From Beroe forskalii (taxonomy: Eukaryota > Ctenophora > Nuda > Beroida > Beroidae), in contig WFMF01000196.1 of NCBI GenBank assembly GCA_011033025.1, forward strand, positions 186,001 through 250,000: a stretch of 64,000 bases of DNA, read 5' to 3'. This document shows positions 56,101-64,000 of this stretch, piece by piece (the first letter of the stretch is position 1; each line of letters opens with the position of its first letter). The notes under the pieces were generated by a model, which did not search any database, had not been told where the DNA came from, and was given only the letters and a program-made list of their open reading frames with translations. Both the position numbers and the translations under genes were made by a program.

Positions 56101-57848
56101 CTAGAGAATCATTTCCATCCGTCTGAGCAACACTTTCTCTGTAGTTCTGAGGAGAGGTGGGATTAGCTAATGAAAGGCTGGATCAATTTATTGAAAATCT
56201 AAAAAATAGTTTAAAAGACAAAAAAAACTTTAAAACTGTAAACCATGAACTAATTGATGAATGAGGATAGTATTGTATAAATGAATTGGATCAGCCTACA
56301 TTTGCTTTGTCGATGTTGAACTTGTTGACCTCGTTGAGAACGTCGTCCATCTCAGAAGTCTGAAAACATGGGAATATTTAATTGAATGGTACAGATAGCG
56401 AGCGGGCAAGTCCCTATGGGGTTAGGGTTTAGGGTTTGGGACAGGGTTATGGGGCTTTACTGGGGATGGTTTTGTCATTCAATCGTAAATGGCCTCATGG
56501 CAAATATTGTAAAATGAATATCGTCATCAGATGTTTAACTACCAAAATTCAGACTTACATAAGACTTTTGTGATTTGACCGACACTTTGTGCACGGACAG
56601 CACTATACTTTGCTGTTCCACGCCATTCAAATGATTGGTCAACGAATTGTTTGATTTTGCTGTCACGTGGTTTGCTTTTTTAGGATCCCCGATTACGTCG
56701 TATTCATTCACATCGTTTCCCGCAACTTTTGCATTCTTTGAAATCTTGCAGTAGATGTTTTGAGGCTTCTTCTTGAATCGAAACAATGACATTATTTTCG
56801 TTGATATCCGCTTTTTGATCGATACAGCCGGTTTTTTCAAGGTCAAATGTAGCTTTGATTGGCTATTATCAGTTGAAGTAAACTTGAATTCCTTAGCTTC
56901 GATACTATTCAACTTGTCGCATCTTTGACTTCTTTCAGTGGTAGAAAACCCATCCTTCACAGCAGTCTTATGACGCTCTAATTTCTGTGAGCTATGATCG
57001 AGTTTGATGTTGAATCTATCAGCACAGCACGACTTGAAGGCTCTTCCCTCGTCACTCGATAAGAGCACACTCTTGCAATCCTCGGAATCCTCGAGAACAG
57101 CGAACACATCATCGGAAATGTAATCACTCTCCGAACCACCCCGGACTCCGCGATCCACAGACGCCACCCTCCGGTGACTGCCACTTTCCTCTGCTGGTGA
57201 GTCTGTCAGACCACTTCTCCTGGACCTCGTCTTCTTCTGAGCGGCTCCACACTTCCCACACTCCACGAAACTCTTCATCTCCGGACAGCTCTCAGGACGA
57301 CATGAGGACAGTCTCTTGTGAGGACGGCTCATGGTCCGTCCCGCGCAGGACGCACTCCGTCCCACCGGACGGAGTGGCCCTGGTTTGCCGGAAACACTGC
57401 GGAACGAGCCGTGCGAGAGGCGGCGTTTCCTGCTCTCGTAGCTACGGATATTCTGCTCCATTTCCTCAGCCGGAGCCAGGACGGTGTCGAACAGCGGGTT
57501 GATAACTTGGGCGGGTTCGGGCGGGGGCCGGTAGTCAGGGTTGAGTTGTTTGAGCACGGAGTCCAGGTACTCCAGCTGATCTTTGTACGACATCTCCGAG
57601 AGGGATGTCTGGTTGGAGACAGGTGATAGGATGTCACGCTCAGGTGATGTCAGATCCCGATATTCAGGTGATGTCAGATCCCGATATTCAGGTGATGTCA
57701 GATCCCGATATTCTGGCGATGTCAGATCCCGAATCGGGACATCGGAAGAAGGGGATTTCCGATATTCTGTCAGGCCAGTATCGGGAGATGCCATTTCTCG
57801 ATCAGATGGTGAATTCTCTCTGCTTGACGACGACATGTTTCCTGACAT
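53151..57848 (-). CDS. Single-LIM-domain protein with long disordered N-terminus
   Basis: Exon chain in phase, 3' to 5': 53151-53188 (stop TGA), 53375-53514, 53859-53959, 56069-56146, 56300-56359 and 56559-57848, about 568 residues. The long exon, from an ATG with GCC before it, is Ser/Arg-rich with four EYRDLTSP repeats, a segment QLEYLDSVLKQLNPDYRPPP and a Lys-rich end. A short amphipathic exon follows (TSEMDDVLNEVNKFNIDKAN). The LIM domain spans two exons, CGCCVQAIGTKASIHLDNTN and then YHQTCFICKHCDNALLDK ... FPYCDVC, giving the full eight zinc ligands. The protein ends KTKKMQLKTSV, a class I PDZ-ligand-like terminus. LIM domains are zinc-binding protein-interaction modules. A single C-terminal LIM with GTKASIHL resembles LMO7/LIMCH1, but assignment is tentative. 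The 53,515 acceptor lacks AG. Confidence 0.7.
54236..54385. repeat. GC-rich palindromic array (CCGGCTAGCCGG units)
   Basis: About 12 overlapping copies of CCGGCTAGCCGG, GCCGACCGGC and similar near-palindromes with a period near 12 bp, in an otherwise AT-rich LIM-gene intron. It should form alternative hairpins. Confidence 0.85.
54663..54800 (-). CDS. Short open segment of unknown status
   Basis: The minus strand reads NSILDQQNITFTQFIWLLHA then FSNKNNTNDGI and stop, with GC-rich third positions as in real exons. A possible acceptor (CAAATCAG) lies just upstream. It may be an alternative last exon of the LIM gene or a separate small gene. No domain is recognised, although ITFTQF is loosely EF-hand-like. 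Confidence 0.3.
55052..55525 (+). CDS. Small single-pass membrane protein gene nested in the LIM gene
   Basis: An uninterrupted 157-codon frame opens with MELALPLPDILLITALAL, continues ISVVVMVSSIVLLLTLAKRR (one hydrophobic segment, residues about 8-34, followed by basic residues), then a coiled-coil-like stretch LERKLEDMTESNEMNFEEFT and MEILTEHLEKMAKRLQ. The C-terminus is acidic (EEDTLQAADGEGKEEPAA ... QAVILITE). The ATG context (CAAGATGG) is good. It is intronless and antisense within the LIM-gene intron 53,960-56,068. Topology by the positive-inside rule would place the long C-terminal part in the cytosol. No family is recognised. The antisense frame of 168 codons is a shadow. Confidence 0.6.
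   Translation: MELALPLPDILLITALALISVVVMVSSIVLLLTLAKRRASPEGSVLDLERKLEDMTESNEMNFEEFTESMEILTEHLEKMAKRLQPRVVHISHAETTICVAERVDMGLQVDMEEDTLQAADGEGKEEPAAVPPTDPISPVLETGDCQSDQAVILITE
55597..55716 (-). CDS. Possible extra exon of the LIM gene
   Basis: The minus strand encodes ELTALLDHQPGQIRG, then PEAGTKRLTSPPPTVAPSKL, with GC-rich coding-like codons and a Pro/Ser-rich composition that suits the disordered part of the LIM protein. Splice sites are weak (GTTTTGGAG acceptor, CCTA then GTAAAC donor) and the phase does not join the next LIM exon. It may be an alternative exon or a decayed one. Confidence 0.3.
57640..57735 (-). repeat. 24-bp in-frame coding repeat, four copies
   Basis: GGTGATGTCAGATCCCGATA plus TTCA on the plus strand, four near-identical tandem copies, encodes EYRDLTSP repeats in the LIM-gene long exon. 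The unit is a multiple of three, so copy-number change leaves the frame intact. Confidence 0.9.
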
Positions 57849-60800
57849 GGCGAGTATGAGAATTTTGGAAGCATTATCCTATTTCTATCTTCTAAAGGGT
57901 GTATTCTGGTAGACAGAAAACGAATGAGAAAGCAATGACTGAGTACACGATTTTTAACGATTTCAGAATTTTACGGTGCCATGAATCAAACTTTAATGAA
58001 TTTAAATATCAACCTCGCAAACGCAAATTACAGAATTACCAATCAAAAGATCCAATGGAAGTCACATATCAAAAATGCACCAATCTAGAGCAGTGATAAA
58101 TAACAAAATAAAATATCAAGAAACCAGGAAAGACTGCAGACCATGAGAAGTATTGAATTCTCATGACGCATCCCAAGAAATTGGTAGGTCACAGGAGTGA
58201 TCAATCTTTTAATGACTGAAGTGACTAAACGAGCAAATGAATAAACTGGTACTAATTTAAAGCAAGGTTATTACTTTATTAGTTGTGAATGATGCACCCA
58301 CAGGGCATTTTATCGACAGATTCGCCTCAGTTATATTAGCACAATAGCACATTGCGCTCACACTACTTACGCATCGGTGAATCGAAATATAAAACAAAGA
58401 GTGAAAATCGAACGACCTCTCTGCTTTTAGTCGAAATCGTTGTACGGGATATTCTCGCTGAACGGTGAAAATAATAATTTCTCACTTGACAAATATAGTA
58501 ACCATAACGCACATCTTAGCACGCGACTGACAAAACCATTGATCTGCTAATTTACTGGTCTCACGACATCTCCATCGAGCATTTAACCCGGTCATTTACA
58601 AATAATTCATATCACCCGATGGTATCAACCAATGAATAACCTTGACTCATATCACGTGACCGTAAACCAACCAATCAAATGAGAGGATTGAGAGTTGGCC
58701 CTGAGGACGAGTCCCACAGAGAAGCACTTATTAATAGTGCACATGGTAATGGCGGTGGCTGCAGGAACACAGAATGACAAGTTATGCTTTTAGGGCGTAG
58801 TAATGTAATACATTATGAGATTTCTAATGATCTTCATACCCCAATACTATGGGGCATATTATTACGATTAAGTTGACTATGTGCGTGCGGAGAAATCAAG
58901 AAGTCATCAATGCCTAAGGCATTAAATTTAATGCAGAACAAAGCAAAAACCAATCAAAAGTATTTTTTGGATATCATCAAGTCGATTACAGTACAATGTT
59001 ATATTAACCGAAAGTCTATACTTCAATGATGACTTCCTAAAATGAAGTCAATCTAGAGGGAAATATTAGAATCACCTAAATTCTTAAATTAAATGGCAGA
59101 ATTTGAGAATGCACGTCTATTTAAATTAGCATTAACACAACAACTGAGAATTGAGTTTCGAACACGCGTTGACTACCAATCAACTTAGATCCATTAGCAT
59201 TCATGGTGTTGTAACATCCCCTTTTACGAATTTCGTAGAATTGAACTGAAACATGGGAACATGGAAACAAAGCAAGCTGCAGCAATGGTTCACAACCTCC
59301 CACTATAACTTAAAATCACCACCTCAAATGGCAAAATAAACTGAAGATCTTTCTTAATGCACCTTACCAATAACTAACTTTATATAGCTATCGTTAGGGG
59401 TCCTTACGTAAACCGAAAACTCGTGCACTTTCAAAGAACCGTGACTTGTCCCGCCCATTAATAAAGAATTAAAGATTTTGCAATTTATTTGATATAATAT
59501 TTCTATTAGGGCTAAAGCGGGTTGAACTTGAACGCTATGAGCGAAGCAGTGAGGTAAATGAACGCTAGAATTGAACGAAATCTTTTATGGTCAAATTCAG
59601 TTGAATTCAAGGGTAAGCTGTGGGGGAGGCATTTCTGATGCAGCATGACATCATTTCTCAATAAGCCATGATTCAAGGTATTCTGAAGGTGATCACAAGG
59701 TATAGACGTTTGACGTTGACGTACCACGCATTCTAATAATTTAAATGGGTTTTTACTAGTTTACTGTTTGTGAAAACTTGTGAAGCAGTTTGGAGCATGA
59801 ATTTGCCGAGCATACTCTTTCCAAATCACTTTTCAGAATTTCATTATCTTCCAAGGTGGCGAGCTTTGAATTGTAACATTCTGTCATTCCAGGAAGATGT
59901 CACGCGTTCATCGGAATGTACGACGAAGATGGACGATACAAAATTGCATCAAATTCAAGGCTTGGCTTATCTGTACAAAACACTTAACTGCAGCGCAAAC
60001 TGATACTAAAAATATAAAAACAATTTTGATAAAAAATATATACATTCGTAGCTAAACTATTTAAACTATTTCTAATAAAACTAAGCAACTATGTGTGCGC
60101 GGACTGTGCTTGTGACACACAATTACACAGCTGCTACAAACATTCGCTCAAGATAATCAGACGGTTGAGATGGCGTCATTATCACAGCTCAAAGTGGTGA
60201 GTAGATGACATTATGCCCTGATTCGTGTCGCTATGTTCCCGGAGGCATCCTGTTCGCGTGTTGCAGTGCATTAGATTTTCCGTGTCAAACACAACGAGTG
60301 AGTCGAGTTAAGTAGTAAGCAAGCAATCGACAGAGCGAAGTGCTTGCTCGTACGTATGTTTGTGTTTATAAGGAGCGCACGAATGGTTGCAGTCTAGAGT
60401 GACGTAGTTGTCATGGTTTTAAGTGGCAAGTTGCCGACCTTGAATCGGCTGTTTTTTATGTGCAGTCAGCAATTGCGCGACGAAGCAGCAAAATCACGTA
60501 AAAACGCACGAAAATTCTCAATTTTTAACAAGTGGTAATAAATTAATGCAAATTATCAGAAAACATGAATATTCGCAGTATTTTGGAAATGCCGTGTAGC
60601 AGAACGTGAATAGCTCTAATTCAGTAATTAAGAATTAATAACAGTTTAAAGGAAACTGATGTGATGAGGTCCGAGGTTCCCACAAATTAATTACTTAATT
60701 AACGAGAAAATTACGTCATCAATCTAACCAAGATATATTCAACTTCAACTTTCAAGGTTTCAAAAAGCTCACATTACGAGATAAGGGATGCGATGTGCAA

Positions 60801-62092
60801 CAGGTCTAAGGCTAATGAAAGTGAGGGGAAACTAACGAGGGTGGCACTTACTCACATAGGTCTGTGTACTCGTGTACACAGAACAAAAGCCTCAACAGCA
60901 AAAACGGGGAATGAAACAACTTGAACAATGGGATTTAATTAATGTTAGAATAGTTCGGTTACTGAATAATGCGGCATTCTAGGGGGTTGTTACCCCACTA
61001 CGTGTGTCGGGTTAGGGAATGGTGCTGGTTATTGAGACACGTGGCAATCTGAAGGTGTTGCAGAGCTCTACATGGATATGATGAGATTGAGAAATAAGTT
61101 TCATTACAATGATGTGGTAGAGAGAAGGTTGAAAGGACAGCGGACCTAGGATAAGGAACTACGGCGTACAAGGAGTGAACACTGAACATACCTAGCAATA
61201 AAACGTAGCAACAATTCTAAACGTCTAAAAGTTTCCGAGCGTTACTGATTGATTGAATGAAGAGCAGCACGGCCATTTTCAACTAATGTTACCGTAGAGA
61301 AAGTATTTAAACGCTAAATTTCTCATTTTGCCATGAAAACACAAACATTGCTTCAAATCAAGTAGTTTGCTTGCCTCAGGGCATTGGCTGGTATCATGGT
61401 TTTGAGGCTGGCATGAGGCAGACAGAACGGGTTGTACCAGGCTATACGAGATAAAACCTTTCTGCACTATATTTAACGTACCTAACGGCGTGCTCACTTA
61501 GGTACTCACTTAGATACATAATACCGCTGACGATGGCATAATCAGAGGAAACAGCCACGAAGACATCTTAAAGTCTTAACTAGAGGTTGTGTACGGGTTG
61601 TAATCCGGCAGCAGAGCGTTACGTCATTATCATGCCTTAGAATGGGGAATTGATGACATCGAGTACCTTATGTGCAGCCGGAACATACAAAATAATACAA
61701 AGATACGCACACAAGGCACGGTTTGCCGCTTAACAAAGAACATCAGAATTTGAGACACATTGCGCCCGGACGAAAGTTTTAAAATTGTAAATACATAAGT
61801 ATATCATCAAGTTTTGATGGATCTCTGTACGGTCTTGGATAGACTATTAGAATTTTTAGGCAAAATGGTCTCAGGGGGCCAAAATTGAAAACTGTAAACT
61901 GACAACGATTTCAAGGCATAACTTATGACTTTTTAAATAATCACTGGGTAAAAGTATCATCATTTTGATTATCAATTGATTATTCAATTACATTTAGCAA
62001 ATATTTTAATTAACAACGAAGCTATAAGAAACCACCAATTAACTAATCAATCACGTTGATTGGAAAGCTGTCAATGAGTCGTGTCAAGTTAC
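57849..62092. other. Spacer between the LIM and PDZ exons
   Basis: No coding exon supported on either strand. It may contain the LIM-gene promoter (upstream of 57,848) or, if LIM and PDZ belong to one gene, a long intron. Small open frames (59,121-60,003; 60,998-61,497) lack domains and splice sites. Confidence 0.45.
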
Positions 62093-64000
62093 CTTGATGT
62101 ATCTGTTCCAGAGGTCGCGTATGGTGGCGTTGTCTAGCTCTGTTCTGTAAGTCTCTCGCTTGTGTTTCTCCAACAGAGCCCTCCATTCCGATAACCCTGG
62201 CCCTGTGAGGGAGGACTTTAGTTCTAGAAACTGTCGAGACTTCAAACTTAGGATGGTAATTTTCTGGACGTCCTGAATGAAAGTCTATCATACTACCTAG
62301 TACCTAGTACCTACTACAAGTACTAAAAGTGCCGACATAGCTGCAACAACAAAATGGTTATGTTATGAAAAATGAACATTTTTCAATCACCATGATCATA
62401 ATATCATTCGCCGTGCTGAAACACTTTCTCTAGATAACTAACCTGAAGCAATTGGAGCAGATTCAACCCGTCCAATGCTGATAGGAGTTTTAGTAATCTG
62501 CTCCTCAACTGGGGGCGACTGGTGTTGTCTACCCATGAATGGTGACGTCATAGTCTCTGCGGTCGATGTCATAATCTGCGATGGTGTCTCAGCTGACGTC
62601 ACTGTTGCTGTTTCTGATGACCTCACAGTGACTGTTGATGATCGTGTTGTGGGAGGGGGGTTAGGTCTAGCATCGGTCAGAGGCTTTGATGCTTTCAATG
62701 ATTTGGGGGTAATGGAAGCAATGTTTTCGGGTGAAGCTCGGTGATTTGCGACAGGTATTCTGGTGACTGGCTTGCTGGTGACTGGTTGACTTATGACTGG
62801 TTTGCTGGTAACTGGGCGTGTTGCTACTGGGATCTTGCTTGTTGAGTTGCAACTAGTTGTTCTGGGAGTGGTTTGCATGGTAGCGACAGGTATAGGACTA
62901 GATGCAATGGCTGGTAGAGAAGCAGCTGATACTGGTTGTGTTGCTACTGGTTTTACCGGTTCAGCTACCACTTGATTCACTGGTTGAGTTGTCACTTGCA
63001 CTGGTTGAGCCAGGCTGCTTCGTTTATCAACGGAGTTGCTAGATTGTGTTCGGCCTTGCAAAAACAGACTCTCTGAAAAATTACCATTGGATATGATTTC
63101 TCGTTATTAATCTTACTAAATTCATGCCGAAAATGGAAGACTATGAAATTTTAGAGGATTCAAAACATACTGTGGTAAGATGTTCAATTAAAGTAAAAGA
63201 ACAACAACAGCAACAAACGTCTGAACTTATTACCTTTGTGTTGATCATTCAGTGTTTCATTTGGAGGGAGTCTGCATATTCCAAGATACACGTGACCATC
63301 AGTGAATACCTTAGAGATAAATAGACCATTAGATTTCAGTCAGTCAGTCAGTCAATAAGTCAGTGAGTCAATCAATCAATCACTCAGTGAATCAGTCAAA
63401 ACCCAGTCAATCAATCAGTCAGCCTGTTTGTCAGCCTGTTTGTCAGTTACTCAAATAAATCCATAAAATATCTCACCGTCTTTATCTTAGCATTGACGTC
63501 TCCCAGTTTCATGTTCCCAGTGTTGATACCGTTTACTGTGATGACGTAATCTCCAATATTGAGCCCTGACTTGCTCGCATAGGAGTCTGAAGACGTTTTC
63601 GAATGATTGTTTGAATTGACAGGTCCAATCAATAGTTAGCCACATAATAGTCGAGAATGACGTTTTAGAATCAAGAGTAGCTATAGAATTATAGATAAGT
63701 AGATAACATTCATATCCAATTATAAGAAATACAATTCCATGTACTGGAAAAGTCAAAAGTACCGGGAGTAACAGCAGTTATGATGGGGTATCCCGTGTCA
63801 GTTTCCTTGATGGTCACCCCAAACTCGTTAGTTTCCTCGTCCTTTTCCACCAGTAAGGTGAACTTCCCTCCCTCCGCACCAGTGCCCCTCCCATCAGCTT
63901 CTACTGCTCCAGAGCCTTCTGATTCCACGCCACCTCCAGCACTGGTTGCAGATGTCGCACCAGCAGCAGCAGTGGCGCCCTCACTAGACTTGAGCCGTCC
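62093..64000 (-). CDS. PDZ-domain protein (partial, continues past the right edge)
   Basis: Minus-strand exons: 63763-64000 (open to the window edge), 63477-63586, 62443-63071 and 62093-62272. The first two form a PDZ domain: KFTLLVEKDEETNEFGVTIK (FGVTI is the GLGF-type loop), GYPIITAVTP, then SYASKSGLNIGDYVITVNGI and LGDVNAKIKT. PDZ domains bind short C-terminal peptides. The third exon is a Thr/Pro/Val-rich linker with PVATQPV and SKPVTSQPV-like repeats. The fourth is a 60-residue phase-0 exon (ITILSLKSRQFLELKSSL ... EWRALLEKHKRETYRTELDN) of helical character that I do not recognise. The third-to-fourth join is out of phase, so an exon is missing or 62093-62272 joins elsewhere. It lies upstream of the LIM gene on the same strand. 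An LMO7-like PDZ-plus-LIM gene is possible but unproven. Confidence 0.65.
63335..63450. repeat. GTCA-type microsatellite
   Basis: Imperfect tandem CAGT/CAAT units (GTCAGTCAGTCAGTCAATAA) and two copies of CAGCCTGTTTGT, in the intron after the PDZ exon 63477-63586. Confidence 0.8.

Overview
This window is animal genomic DNA. Its genes have many introns with GT-AG splice sites, and it carries 5'-truncated LINEs, tRNA-derived SINEs, MITEs, a Helitron-like element and many minisatellites. Genes I recognise from their spliced exons are VPS35 (retromer), M1AP, a sterol-reductase/lamin-B-receptor family member, a LIM protein, a PDZ protein, a SAM protein and a GLI-type zinc-finger protein. The species cannot be fixed. 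One peptide precursor places Gln after acidic residues and ends peptides in Gly-Arg or Gly-Lys-Arg, which resembles cnidarian neuropeptide precursors, so a cnidarian or other early-branching or marine invertebrate is my guess.

Layout. 1-10 kb is repeat-rich: a 20-bp minisatellite, a LINE sitting in one copy of a duplicated segment, two SINE copies, part of a SAM-domain gene on the minus strand, and a 1-kb GC-rich 27-bp array. 10.7-27.0 kb holds 13 exons of VPS35 on the minus strand. Its 9.4-kb intron contains two tandem plus-strand genes (16.8-19.7 and 20.4-21.4 kb) that encode secreted peptide precursors. 29.4-30.0 kb holds the last two exons of a zinc-finger gene (plus). 30.2-32.3 kb is a cluster of foldbacks and nested inverted-repeat elements. 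34.5-40.7 kb is the sterol-reductase-like gene (minus), its introns loaded with elements. 42.6-46.5 kb has a helix-turn-helix exon (minus), a frameshifted pseudogene and a heptapeptide-repeat protein (plus). 48.2-51.8 kb is M1AP (plus). 53.15-57.85 kb is a LIM-domain gene (minus) with a small membrane-protein gene nested inside on the plus strand. 62.1-64.0 kb is part of a PDZ gene (minus).

The best candidate for an undescribed system is the nested peptide pair. Both precursors have a signal peptide and cysteine-bracketed peptides with the core N-[ML]-R-Y-[DS]-L-D-C followed by R-[RK]-K-R. The larger one also carries amidatable Gln-x-Tyr-x-Tyr peptides, four of them encoded one per 36-nt exon in a roughly 186-bp exon-plus-intron tandem array.

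A second window-wide pattern is that minisatellites repeatedly start at authentic 5' splice sites and copy exon end plus donor into the downstream intron. This is seen in VPS35 (three introns), peptide gene 1 and M1AP. Exon joins quoted here were made by eye from splice consensus, reading phase and family resemblance. No transcript or database evidence was available.
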